Assembly (NCBI RefSeq): GCF_900119365.1
Contig: NZ_FPJO01000004.1
Span: forward strand, 62,001-126,000
DNA from: Streptomyces atratus
Lineage (GTDB): Bacteria > Actinomycetota > Actinomycetes > Streptomycetales > Streptomycetaceae
DNA: 64,000 nucleotides
Direction of reading: 5' to 3'
The notes beneath the pieces were generated by a model. That model worked only from the letters and a program-made list of their open reading frames with translations. It made no database searches and had not been told where the DNA came from. Within the stretch, counting starts at the first letter, position 1, and each line of letters opens with the position of its first letter. Below, piece by piece: positions 16,895-24,842 of the stretch. The translations under genes and the position numbers were made by a program.

Positions 16895-18448
16895 TCAGTA
16901 CGCCCCGCGGCCGTCGGTGACGGCACGCAGCGTACGGGCCATGAGTCCCATGTCCGTGGCCACCGACCAGTTGTCGACGTACCACAGATCCAGTGAGACC
17001 GTCTCCTGCCAGGACAGGTCCGAGCGGCCGCTGACCTGCCACAGACCGGTCAGTCCCGGTTTCACCGCGAGCCGCCGCAGCTCGCGCTCGTCGTAGCGGG
17101 ACACCTCTTCCGGCAGCGGGGGACGTGGACCGACCAGTGACATCTCGCCACGGAGCACATTGAGGAGTTGCGGGAGCTCGTCGAGGGAGGTCCGGCGCAG
17201 CAGACGGCCGATTCCGGTGATCCGGGGATCGCGGCGCATCTTGAACATCGGGCCGTCGGTCTCGTTCGCGGCGACGAGCCGTTCCCGCCGGCTCTCGGCG
17301 TCGGCCACCATGGTGCGGAACTTCCACATCGTGAATGGCCGGTTGTGCTGCCCGTGGCGGGTCTGGCGGTGGAACACCGGCCCGTCCGAGCCGAGGCGGA
17401 CCGCCGCCCCGATCAGGACGAGCAGGGGTGCCAGGGTCAGCAGGCCGAGGGCGGCGCCGGCCCGGTCCACTACGGCCTTCAGGGCCGGCTGCGGCCCCCG
17501 GCGCAGCGGTGGCGCGATATGGAGCAGGGTGAGCCCGGCCGCGGCGGTGGGCCGCACCCGGCCGGCCGCGATGCCCGAGAGCTCCGACAGCACGGACAGC
17601 GGGAGCCCGCCGTCGTGCAGCCCCCAGGAGAGCCGGCGCAACCGCTCCCCGGAGAGCTGCGGCCCGGGAACCACCAGCGCCAGGTCCGCGTCCTGGGCGA
17701 AGGCCCCGCCCAGGACGGTCGACACATCGTCGTCGGCGGGCGCCGGTGCGAGCCGGCCCGGCACCGGAATCCCGCACTCCAGCGGCATCGTCCCCACCGG
17801 GACCGCGGCCACGACCGCGTACGGATGGTCCGTGCGGGACGCGAGCAGCCGCACGGCGCGCTCCACTCCGGGAGCCTCGCCGACCACCAGCACCCGCCGG
17901 GCCGCCCGCCGTCGGCGCCCCGGCCACGGCAGCCGCCGCAGTGCCTGCGCCGCGATCCCCGCCGGCAGGCCGGGCAGCAGGGCCACGACCGCAGTCGCGG
18001 GACCGGTCGGATCGCCGGTCACGGTGGACAGCACGGCGAGCACCCCTATGAGCAGCAGCCAGTCGGCGGCAGTGCTCAGCACTCCTGGCGGTCCGCCCGG
18101 ATGCCGCTCCGAGTACCGGCCGCGCACGGCCCGCAGGCCGGACCACACCAGTGCGGCCAGGACGACCGCTGCGGCCGCCGAGGTCCGGGACTGCCCGTCG
18201 GTGCGCAGCAGGAGCCAGGCCGGCACCCCGAGGCCGAGGAGTTCGGCGCCGACGACGACCGGTATGCACCGGGCCGTCCTTCTCTTCGCGGTGGCCGGTC
18301 CGCCACGTTCGCGCGGTGTGCTCGGTGCCCTCCACGGTTCGTCGAGTTCGTTGCCGCGAGGCCGGTTCGCGACAGACCGTGGCCGTGGCGCTCCCGCCAG
18401 TCCCACGAGCGCTGATCTGTCCGAATCGGGTAGCTCGACATGCCCCAT
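16895..18448 (-). CDS. Exopolysaccharide polyprenyl glycosylphosphotransferase (initiating sugar transferase)
   Basis: A 517-residue membrane enzyme of the WcaJ/WbaP type that transfers a sugar-1-phosphate to undecaprenyl phosphate, the first step of repeat-unit assembly. The N-terminal half has several membrane helices and a degenerate CoA-binding-like domain (RVLVVGEAPGVERAV). The C-terminal catalytic domain has DGPVFHRQTRHGQ, FTMWKFRTM, TSLDELPQLLNVL and MSLVGPRPPLPEE, all diagnostic. The ATG at 18448 follows GGGGGG; an upstream start at 18490 is less likely. It lies at the end of the locus with a long untranslated region upstream. Confidence 0.92.
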   Translation of the reverse strand: MGHVELPDSDRSALVGLAGAPRPRSVANRPRGNELDEPWRAPSTPRERGGPATAKRRTARCIPVVVGAELLGLGVPAWLLLRTDGQSRTSAAAAVVLAALVWSGLRAVRGRYSERHPGGPPGVLSTAADWLLLIGVLAVLSTVTGDPTGPATAVVALLPGLPAGIAAQALRRLPWPGRRRRAARRVLVVGEAPGVERAVRLLASRTDHPYAVVAAVPVGTMPLECGIPVPGRLAPAPADDDVSTVLGGAFAQDADLALVVPGPQLSGERLRRLSWGLHDGGLPLSVLSELSGIAAGRVRPTAAAGLTLLHIAPPLRRGPQPALKAVVDRAGAALGLLTLAPLLVLIGAAVRLGSDGPVFHRQTRHGQHNRPFTMWKFRTMVADAESRRERLVAANETDGPMFKMRRDPRITGIGRLLRRTSLDELPQLLNVLRGEMSLVGPRPPLPEEVSRYDERELRRLAVKPGLTGLWQVSGRSDLSWQETVSLDLWYVDNWSVATDMGLMARTLRAVTDGRGAY

Positions 18449-18878
18449 GGACCCCCCAGTCACAGTTGCATCGTCACAAACGGGGCGCATCCGCAGATCT
18501 CATGGACTGACGGATGCGCCCTCGCTCGGTGCACGATATCCACACACGTGCCATTTCGCTGGAGTTCTCGTGAAGTTCAGACATGCACACTGGCTCGGAT
18601 CTCGTCCCGTTCCGCGCCGGATCTCTTGGTCTGTGGGTAAGTGTTGGCATTTGGAATGCACCTGAATCGGGTTGTGTGCGGACATGTATGCCGGCAACTG
18701 CTCGGCCCGTCCACCAGGTTCATCCGCGACGACGTGCTGTCGGGAGTCCTTCCCCGGCCAACAAACGCGCGAGCGGACGAATGGTGACGGCCGGTGGCCG
18801 GATCGTTTCGGTGCACTCCGCCGACGGGGAGAGCCGCTGAGCGGTGATGACGGTGGGACGCGTGGTGCTCGGCGGCTT
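18449..18878. other. Non-coding 430-bp region with an 11-bp inverted repeat
   Basis: No credible gene on either strand. A perfect 11-bp inverted repeat GGGCGCATCCG / CGGATGCGCCC (18483-18493 and 18511-18521, loop 17 nt) lies 35 bp upstream of the sugar transferase start, in its presumed leader. A short palindrome GCATT-TGG-AATGC is at 18647-18659. The section 18530-18680 is less G/C-rich than its surroundings, consistent with a promoter for the minus-strand sugar transferase. Confidence 0.45.
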
Positions 18879-19871
18879 TCATTCGTCCTCGGGCCGTGAC
18901 GGCCACGCGGCCGCCGCCCTGCCCGGCGCCAAATGGTCCACCACGTCGGCCAGTTCCTCGCAGGCGCGCTCGATCCTCCGCCGGATATTGCTCTGCTCGG
19001 TCACGACCGCCGCGAGCAGCAGCGCGGTCAGGGCCACACAGCCGTTGAACACGGCGAGGTGCACCATCACACGCAGGATGGTCTGGCCCTCGAAGGGACC
19101 CACCCCCTGCGTTCCCGCGATCGCGGCCAGGACCGACACCAGGAGGGCGCAGGGCGCGCTCCCCGCCAGCCGGAAGCGCAGCGCCGCCCAGATGAGCAGC
19201 GGAAACACCAGGTAGATCATGGCCAGTGAGCTCCGGGTGGCCACCAGCGAGACCGTGACGGACACGATCAGCAGCGCGCTCGCCTCGACCCACCGGTCAC
19301 TGGCCCGCGGCATCCGCAGCCTGCGCAGCACCAGCAGCAGGGGAGTGACCACGAGCACCCCCATCGCGTCCCCCGACCACCACGCCGCCCAGACCGGCCA
19401 GAACCCGCTCAGGGGCAGTTTGCCGTCCAGCAGCAGCATGCCCGTGCCCACGGTCGCACTGATGGACATCCCGGCCAGCGCGCCGAGGAAGACCAGCACG
19501 ACCCCGTCGCGCAGCCGGTCCAGCTCGCTGCGGAACCCGGCTCTGCGGAGTATGAGGTAGGCGCAGACGGGGGCCGCGGTGTTGCCCGCCACGACGGCGA
19601 AGGTGGAGGGCGTGACCGAGCCGCTGAGCGTGGCGACGACGAGCAGGGAGCCCAGCGCGATGCCGGGCCAGGCACTCGGACCCAGGTAGATCAGGGCGCC
19701 GAGCGCGATGCCCGTCGGCGGCCAGAGCGGTGTGACGACCGCACCGTGGACGGACACCTCCCGGATGAGACCGAGCCCTCCCGCCGCGTAGTAGGCAGCG
19801 GCGACGGCCAGGACACGCAGTACGGCCACGGCCGTACGTCTGGTTCTCTCGCTGCGGATCACACATCTCAT
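18879..19871 (-). CDS. MASE1 domain-containing integral membrane protein
   Basis: A 330-residue protein with about 8-9 membrane helices. LWPPTGIALGALIYLG in the first third and PVWAAWWSGDAMGVLVVTPL in the middle are hallmarks of the MASE1 sensory domain. The helices run to about residue 285, then a short amphipathic tail with Arg/Glu-rich sequence (RRRIERACEELADVV) and no kinase, GGDEF or phosphatase domain. MASE1 normally feeds an attached output domain; here the nearest candidate output is the PP2C phosphatase encoded 57 bp upstream on the same strand. That pairing is an inference from position. Confidence 0.82.
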   Translation of the reverse strand: MRCVIRSERTRRTAVAVLRVLAVAAAYYAAGGLGLIREVSVHGAVVTPLWPPTGIALGALIYLGPSAWPGIALGSLLVVATLSGSVTPSTFAVVAGNTAAPVCAYLILRRAGFRSELDRLRDGVVLVFLGALAGMSISATVGTGMLLLDGKLPLSGFWPVWAAWWSGDAMGVLVVTPLLLVLRRLRMPRASDRWVEASALLIVSVTVSLVATRSSLAMIYLVFPLLIWAALRFRLAGSAPCALLVSVLAAIAGTQGVGPFEGQTILRVMVHLAVFNGCVALTALLLAAVVTEQSNIRRRIERACEELADVVDHLAPGRAAAAWPSRPEDE

Positions 19872-19928
19872 CAGACACCGACCCGGACGGGTGGCGGCTG
19901 TTTGACACGCTCGGGACCCGTCGGCGGA

Positions 19929-20759
19929 TCAGGAGCGGCCGGGGGCGGTCCCGTGGCGCACCACGAGGACAGCGGCGTCGTCCTGGTGCCCGGTCTGCTC
20001 CGCCGCCCGCAGCACCGTGTCGGCCAGCTCGCCGGCGTCGGCGCCGACCCGTGCGCGTACCAGCCGGGTCACCGCGCCCAGACCCCTGTCGACCGGGAAC
20101 GAGGGACCCTCGACCACCCCGTCCGTGACCAGCACGAACGCCCCCGGGGCCGTCAGCCGCCGCCGGGTGACCGGATACTCCTCGCCCGCCTGGATCCCCA
20201 GGGGCAGCCCACCCTCGTCGCTGGTCACCCCGGAGCGCCCGTCGGCCGTGGCCCACACCGCGGCGACATGCCCGGCGCGGGCGCTGTGCAGTTCCCGGGA
20301 CTCCGGGTCGAGGCGGATGAACGTACAGGTCGCGAAGAGGCCGGAGCCCGCCGAGACCAGCAGGTCGTTGGTACGGCCCACGACCTCGCCGGGGTCCGTG
20401 GCGGTGGCGGCGATCGCCCGCATGGCGATGCGGACCTGGCCCATGAACGCGGCGGCCTCGACGTCATGGCCCTGTACGTCCCCGATGGCGAAGGCCAGCG
20501 CACCGTCCGGCAGCACGAATCCGTCGTACCAGTCGCCGCCGATGTCCAGCCCGCTGCGGGCCGGTGTGTACCGGGCGGCGGTCTGGAGCCCGGGGCGGGC
20601 GGGCAGCGTCGCAGGGAGCATCTCGCGCTGGAGCACCTCGGCCAGTTCCACCCGCGCCTGATGGAGCTCCACCTGGCGGCGCGCCCGGGAGGTGAGCTGC
20701 TGCAGCGTGGTGAGCAGCTCCTCGGCGCTCGCCGAACGGGGAGGACGACGCCGGTTCAT
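19929..20759 (-). CDS. SpoIIE-type PP2C serine phosphatase
   Basis: A 276-residue protein. A short helical lead (ELLTTLQQLTSRARRQVELH) is followed by the SpoIIE/PP2C catalytic domain, with metal-binding Asp residues in SGLDIGGDWYDGFVLP, AIGDVQGHDVEAA, LVTDGVVEG and HQDDAAVLVVRH. It should dephosphorylate an anti-sigma antagonist in a partner-switching pathway. The ATG at 20759 has CGGAG seven bases upstream; the frame stays open further upstream, so a longer protein is not excluded. Same strand and close to the MASE1 gene. Confidence 0.87.
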   Translation of the reverse strand: MNRRRPPRSASAEELLTTLQQLTSRARRQVELHQARVELAEVLQREMLPATLPARPGLQTAARYTPARSGLDIGGDWYDGFVLPDGALAFAIGDVQGHDVEAAAFMGQVRIAMRAIAATATDPGEVVGRTNDLLVSAGSGLFATCTFIRLDPESRELHSARAGHVAAVWATADGRSGVTSDEGGLPLGIQAGEEYPVTRRRLTAPGAFVLVTDGVVEGPSFPVDRGLGAVTRLVRARVGADAGELADTVLRAAEQTGHQDDAAVLVVRHGTAPGRS

Positions 20760-21026
20760 GAGCCGCTCCGCACTGCGTTCGTCCGCACGGCGCACCACAG
20801 GGCCTGCCGCGGCTGCGCCGGCCGGGGTGCCGACGGACCGCATCCCGGTGCGACGGCCGGGCGTCGCCCGCCTTCGGTGGAATTCGACATCCCGCATCCT
20901 ATTTCGGCGCTGTGATCCCCGCAGGACGAGCCGGAACGCGCGAACCCGCGCGGCCGGGTGGATCCTGGTGACAGGACCGCGTCGAGGCGGCGCATCGTGA
21001 CCGGACGCGGTCGCAGGAGGTGCGCG

Positions 21027-21326
21027 ATGACCCGCACGCTGGAGTGGGAACTCCGCCTCGGTCTGACCGAGGACGACGGGACGACCAGGGCGGAGGCGGT
21101 GCTGGACACCGGCACCACGAAGCTCACCGGCCACGGGGTCGCCCGCTGCAACCCGCAGGACGTGGACGTACCCGTGATCGGCGACGAGCTCGCGGCGAGC
21201 CGTGCCATGAAGGACATCGCCGCACAGCTGATGAAGGCCGCCGACGAGGAACTCGAGACCGTGGGCGCCGGACCCGCGAGCGGCCCCGTGGCCCCGCCCT
21301 ACGCATGGTCCGACACCACGGCCTGA
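21027..21326 (+). CDS. DUF1876 domain-containing protein
   Basis: A 99-residue protein beginning MTRTLEWELRLGLTEDDGTT with GHGVARCNPQDVDVPVIGDE in the middle and an alpha-helical MKDIAAQLMKAADEELE. This matches the small DUF1876 family (dsRBD-like fold, function unknown) common in Streptomyces. AGGAGG six bases before the ATG at 21027 fixes the start. The truncated coxE fragment begins 7 bp after its stop. Confidence 0.87.
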   Translation: MTRTLEWELRLGLTEDDGTTRAEAVLDTGTTKLTGHGVARCNPQDVDVPVIGDELAASRAMKDIAAQLMKAADEELETVGAGPASGPVAPPYAWSDTTA

Positions 21327-21332
21327 TCCCCG

Positions 21333-21584
21333 GTGGTGGTCGTCCTCTCCGGCGGCTGGGAGCGCGCGGACCCCGCACTGCTCGCCGCCCGGACGCGCCG
21401 GCTGCACCGGTTGGCGCACCGCGTGGTCTGGGCCAACCCCCGCAAGGCGCGGCCCGGTTACGCGCCGCTCGCGGCGGGCATGGCGGCGGCACTGCCGCAC
21501 GTGGACGCGTTCGTCGAGGGGCACAGCCCGGCGGCCCTGGAGCAGCCGGCCGCGGTGATACGGGGGGAGGCCTTTGATGCGTGA
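21333..21584 (+). pseudogene. coxE: C-terminal remnant of a CoxE-like VWA protein
   Basis: Only the last 83 residues of a CoxE/VWA-type protein are present: VVVLSGGWERADPALLAART, then HRVVWANPRKARPGYAPLA and AAALPHVDAFVEGHSPAALE. These match the C-terminus of CoxE family proteins, which are normally about 350-400 residues with a VWA metal site; that site is missing. The frame is open from GTG 21333 but no gene body precedes it, since the DUF1876 stop lies 7 bp upstream. It overlaps the start of the xdhC-like gene, the expected coxE-coxF order. A deletion removed the 5' three quarters. Confidence 0.65.
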
Positions 21585-22689
21585 GATCCTGCCGGTCCTC
21601 GGCCGCTGGTACGCCGCCGGGGAGCCGTTCGGGCTCGCCACCGTTGTCGCGGTCAGCCGCAGCGCGCCGCGCGGCCCCGGTTCGGCGATGGCGGTGGGCC
21701 CGGACGGCGAAGTCGTGGGCAGCGTCTCCGGCGGCTGCGTCGAGGGCGCGGTCTTCGAACTGGCCGAGGAAGTCGTGGAGACCGGCCGGGCCCGGCTGGA
21801 GACCTTCGGATGCAGCGACGAGGACGCCTTCGCCGTCGGACTCACCTGCGGCGGCGAGATCACCCTTCTGGTGCGCCCGGTGACGGCGGCGGACGACCCC
21901 ACCTTCGGCGAGGTCGCCGCGGCGGTCGCCGGGCACCGTCCGGTGGTGGTCGCCACCGTGACCGACGGACCCGCCCCGCGCGGCGCCGCCCTCGCGGTCC
22001 GGCCGGACACCGTTGCGGGGTCACTGGGCGCGAGCGGCCTCGATGCCGCAGTGACCGCCGACGCGCGCGGGGAACTCGCCCAGGGAGCAACGGGGTTGCG
22101 GCACTACGGCCCGAACGGCGAACGGCGCGAGGACGACGTCACCGTGTTCCTCCAGTCGTTCGCCCCGCCGCCCAGGATGCTGGTCTTCGGCGCCATCGAC
22201 TTCGCGGCGGCGGTGGCCCGGATCGGCGCGTTCCTCGGATACCGGGTCACCGTCTGCGACGCCCGCCCCGTCTTCGCCGACCCCCGCCGCTTCCCCGACG
22301 GCGCGGAGGTCGTCGTCGACTGGCCGCACCGCTACCTGCGCGGCACGGAGACCGACGGGCGGACCGTGATGTGCGTACTCACCCACGACCCCAAGTTCGA
22401 TGTCCCGCTGCTGGAGGTGGCGCTGCGCACCCCGGCCGCGTACATCGGTGTGATGGGCAGCCGCCGGACCCACGAGGACCGCATGGCCCGGCTGCGCGAG
22501 ACGGGGCTCGGCGAAGCGGAACTGGCCCGGCTGCGATCTCCCATCGGCCTCGACATCGGGGCGCGCACCCCCGAAGAGGTGGCCGTCTCCATCGCCGCGG
22601 AGATCGTGGCCCTGCGCTGGGGCGGCACGGGCAGCCCGCTCACGGACACGGCCGGGGCGATCCACCGTCTGCGGCCGGGATCCGGGTGA
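21577..22689 (+). CDS. XdhC/CoxI family protein (molybdenum hydroxylase accessory)
   Basis: A 370-residue protein with the XdhC N-terminal segment (ATVVAVSRSAPRGPGSAMAV, GSVSGGCVEGAV, GLTCGGEITLLV) and the C-terminal Rossmann domain (PRMLVFGAIDFAAAVARIGA, YIGVMGSRRTHEDR, IGLDIGARTPEEVAVSI). Members insert or sulfurate the molybdenum cofactor of xanthine or CO dehydrogenases. The ATG at 21577 follows GGGGGGAGG by 6 nt. No molybdenum hydroxylase structural genes are in the window, so this is an orphaned accessory gene between a coxE remnant and coxG. Confidence 0.9.
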   Translation: MREILPVLGRWYAAGEPFGLATVVAVSRSAPRGPGSAMAVGPDGEVVGSVSGGCVEGAVFELAEEVVETGRARLETFGCSDEDAFAVGLTCGGEITLLVRPVTAADDPTFGEVAAAVAGHRPVVVATVTDGPAPRGAALAVRPDTVAGSLGASGLDAAVTADARGELAQGATGLRHYGPNGERREDDVTVFLQSFAPPPRMLVFGAIDFAAAVARIGAFLGYRVTVCDARPVFADPRRFPDGAEVVVDWPHRYLRGTETDGRTVMCVLTHDPKFDVPLLEVALRTPAAYIGVMGSRRTHEDRMARLRETGLGEAELARLRSPIGLDIGARTPEEVAVSIAAEIVALRWGGTGSPLTDTAGAIHRLRPGSG

Positions 22690-22751
22690 CCGTGCCGGCC
22701 CCATGACCCCGCGGTCCCCGTGACCGCTGTGATGAGTGACAGGAGCGGACC

Positions 22752-23420
22752 ATGCAGCTGCAGAACTCATTCACCGTCCCGGTCCCGGTCGACGAGGCCT
22801 GGCGGGCACTGCTCGACATCGAACACGTCTCGCAGTGCATGCCGGGCGCGACCGTGGAGGAGTTCGACGGTGACACCGTCAAGGGCTCCGTGAAGGTGCG
22901 GGTGGGACCGATCACCGTGACGTACCGGGGCACGGCGACCTTCCTGGAGAAGGACGACACCGCCCACCGCATGGTCCTGTCCGCCCGGGGCAACGAGGTC
23001 CGGGGCCAGGGCACGGCGAGCGCGACGGTGACCGCCGTGCTGACCGACGACGACGGCGGGACGACCGTCTCGGTGACCACCGACCTCACCTTCACCGGAC
23101 GGCCCGCCCAGTTCGGCCGCGGCGTCATGAGCGACGTGGGCGACGCACTCGTCGGCCGGTTCGCCGACTGCCTCGGGCGACGGCTCTCGGCCGCGGAACC
23201 GTCCGCACCGGCGCAGCCCGTCGCCGACACGGCGGACACCGCGCCGACGGGCGGGGCCGAGCCGATCGATCTGCTGCGCACGGTGGGCGGACCGGTGGCC
23301 GGGCGCGCCGCGGGGGCGGCGGCCGTGGCCGCACTCGCCGTGCTGGGAGTGCTGCTCGCCCGGCGCTGCTGCCGCGGCTGCCGCTGCGGCGGCGCGTGCC
23401 GCACGTGTCATACCCGGTGA
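22752..23420 (+). CDS. coxG: CoxG-like SRPBCC protein with membrane anchor
   Basis: A 222-residue protein. Residues 1-145 are an SRPBCC fold of the CO dehydrogenase subunit G type (FTVPVPVDEAWRALLDIEHV, CMPGATVEEFDGDTVKGSV, GRPAQFGRGVMSDVGDALV). A linker, one transmembrane helix (AAGAAAVAALAVLGVLLA) and a Cys-rich basic tail (CCRGCRCGGACRTC) follow. CoxG proteins tether the Cox machinery to the membrane, and the C-terminal helix fits. AGGAGCGGACC precedes the ATG. Last surviving member of the cox-type group. Confidence 0.87.
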   Translation: MQLQNSFTVPVPVDEAWRALLDIEHVSQCMPGATVEEFDGDTVKGSVKVRVGPITVTYRGTATFLEKDDTAHRMVLSARGNEVRGQGTASATVTAVLTDDDGGTTVSVTTDLTFTGRPAQFGRGVMSDVGDALVGRFADCLGRRLSAAEPSAPAQPVADTADTAPTGGAEPIDLLRTVGGPVAGRAAGAAAVAALAVLGVLLARRCCRGCRCGGACRTCHTR

Positions 23421-23505
23421 CCGCCGCCGGAGCCGTAGCGTTGCGTACGGAAGCGACCGCTTCCGCGCTGCCGCGGTGGCCATCGAGATCCGGGGCCACG
23501 CCCTC

Positions 23506-23666
23506 GGCCTGTCCCGTAGTCCCTGGTGGATCAGCGTGCGGCGTCAGACGCGGTGCATCGCAAGGCGGAAGGACGCCCGGATACTGGATGTACTCGGGCG
23601 TTTCCGACAACGCGGCGAGGTGCCGTGGCTGTCGTCGCGCGCCCGCCAGGGATTACGGGACAGCCC
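23506..23666. mobile_element. MITE-like element downstream of coxG
   Basis: Imperfect 24-bp terminal inverted repeats (21 of 24 match) occupy 23506-23529 and 23643-23666; the shared core is CTGTCCCGTA. The 161 bp carry no gene. Internally, GCGGTGCATCGCAAGGCG at 23550-23567 and AACGCGGCGAGGTGCCGT at 23610-23627 also occur (inverted, lightly diverged) in the element at 9301-9628, although the two have different ends. No clear target duplication is seen. Confidence 0.7.
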
Positions 23667-23668
23667 TT

Positions 23669-23914
23669 ACGCTCGACGTCCCCCGTCCCGGGCTGCTGGT
23701 CGCCGGGTATCTCCTGGCCAGGGTCGGCGCCCTGCTCCTGTCCGGGGACCGGCTGCTGAGAGGGCCCGGGGTGCCGGCCGCCGTCGGGGCCACCGTCTGC
23801 GCGGCACTGTGGCGTCCGGAGTCCGTCGCGGTCCGGTGCGCCTTCGCGGCGGTGTGCTCGGTGATCCTGCGGTGCCGGACCCGCCCGGACCCTGAGACCG
23901 ACCCTGCGACCTAG
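23669..23914 (+). pseudogene. Possible 3' remnant of a small membrane protein gene
   Basis: Directly after the element at 23506-23666 the frame reads LLVAGYLLARVGALLLSGDR and VRCAFAAVCSVILRCR and ends at 23914, with the look of a short membrane protein (about 80 codons). No start codon with a ribosome site exists after the element. It may be the tail of a gene truncated by the insertion, or chance. Its stop is interleaved with that of the convergent SCO6745 gene. Confidence 0.25.
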
Positions 23915-24762
23915 ACCTGCCGGGGCAGGCCGATCGGGTTGGGGAACGGCAGCAGCTGTGCCCCCAGCACCTGCCGGGCCGGCAGCTCCAGGGCGGCGAG
24001 CAGTTCGTCCACCGCGCTCTCGGCGAGGGGGCGCAGCAGCCGGGCGGCCAGCCGGTCGGTGGTGTCCTCGACGAGCTCCCGTTCCCGGTGACTGCGTGGG
24101 GTGACGCCCGACTCCGCGTCGATCAGGCCGCGGGAGCGGAGCCGTTCCTGGGCGTCCGCCCACTCCGCCTCGGTCCAGCCGCGGTCGAGCCGGATGCCCT
24201 CGCGCGGGACACGGTCCGTGGCGGCGGCGAGGACGAGCGCCTCTGGCGCGTCGAGACCGTGGTCGGCGAGCGCGGTGACATGGGCGTCGCCCCGGAACTC
24301 CCGCAGCGTGGTGGTGAGTTGCCAGAGGTTCTCCACCGGATCGGTGCGGTCGCACAGCGAGCGGTTCGCGGCGAACAGCGGGCGGGCGAGGGGCGATGCG
24401 TCCGCCACCATCGCGGCGAGCGGCGGATTGAGCCGGCCGGCGAGGGAGTCGACTCCGGGGACCAGGCGGCGCAGCGCACGGGCGGCGAGCCGGGCGCGGA
24501 GGTCGATGAGCTTCTCGGGGGTGACGAGCCGCCACGCGTCGGGCAGTGTGCGGGCCACCATGCCCGGTGCGAAGACGCCCAGCACAGCGGTGGCGGCCTC
24601 GGCCCCGATGCGTCCCATCGGGGCCGTACGGGTGGCGAAGTACCCCATCCAGAAGCTCTTGAGGCCGACGGACCTTCCGATGCCCCGGCACTCCTCGTCG
24701 AAGTAGATCACTGCGTGGAGGGGCTCGGTACGCAGCCACAGGGTGCGGGGTCTCGACTCCAT
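23911..24762 (-). CDS. SCO6745 family protein
   Basis: A 283-residue alpha-helical soluble protein: RTEPLHAVIYFDEECRGIG, FWMGYFATRTAPMG, FAPGMVARTLPDAW, TTTLREFRGDAHVTALADHG and near the end LLPFPNPIGLPRQV. Order and spacing match the SCO6745 family of actinobacteria, whose biochemical function is not established; the His in REFRGDAHV is conserved in members I recall. The start ATG 24762 is the only good one. Same strand as, and after, the AidB-like gene, with a hairpin between them. Confidence 0.82.
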   Translation of the reverse strand: MESRPRTLWLRTEPLHAVIYFDEECRGIGRSVGLKSFWMGYFATRTAPMGRIGAEAATAVLGVFAPGMVARTLPDAWRLVTPEKLIDLRARLAARALRRLVPGVDSLAGRLNPPLAAMVADASPLARPLFAANRSLCDRTDPVENLWQLTTTLREFRGDAHVTALADHGLDAPEALVLAAATDRVPREGIRLDRGWTEAEWADAQERLRSRGLIDAESGVTPRSHRERELVEDTTDRLAARLLRPLAESAVDELLAALELPARQVLGAQLLPFPNPIGLPRQV

Positions 24763-24782
24763 GGGGCCAACCTAACCCGCGC

Positions 24783-24805
24783 CCCGCCCGACGGCGACGG
24801 GCGGG
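24783..24805 (-). terminator. Stem-loop after the AidB-like gene
   Basis: An 8-bp G/C stem CCCGCCCG / CGGGCGGG with a 7-nt loop sits 38 bp beyond the stop of the minus-strand acyl-CoA dehydrogenase gene and before the SCO6745 gene. Probable terminator without a T-run. Confidence 0.4.
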
Positions 24806-24842
24806 CACGAGCCGCCGCGCGACCCGGGCCCGCCCGCACGGC

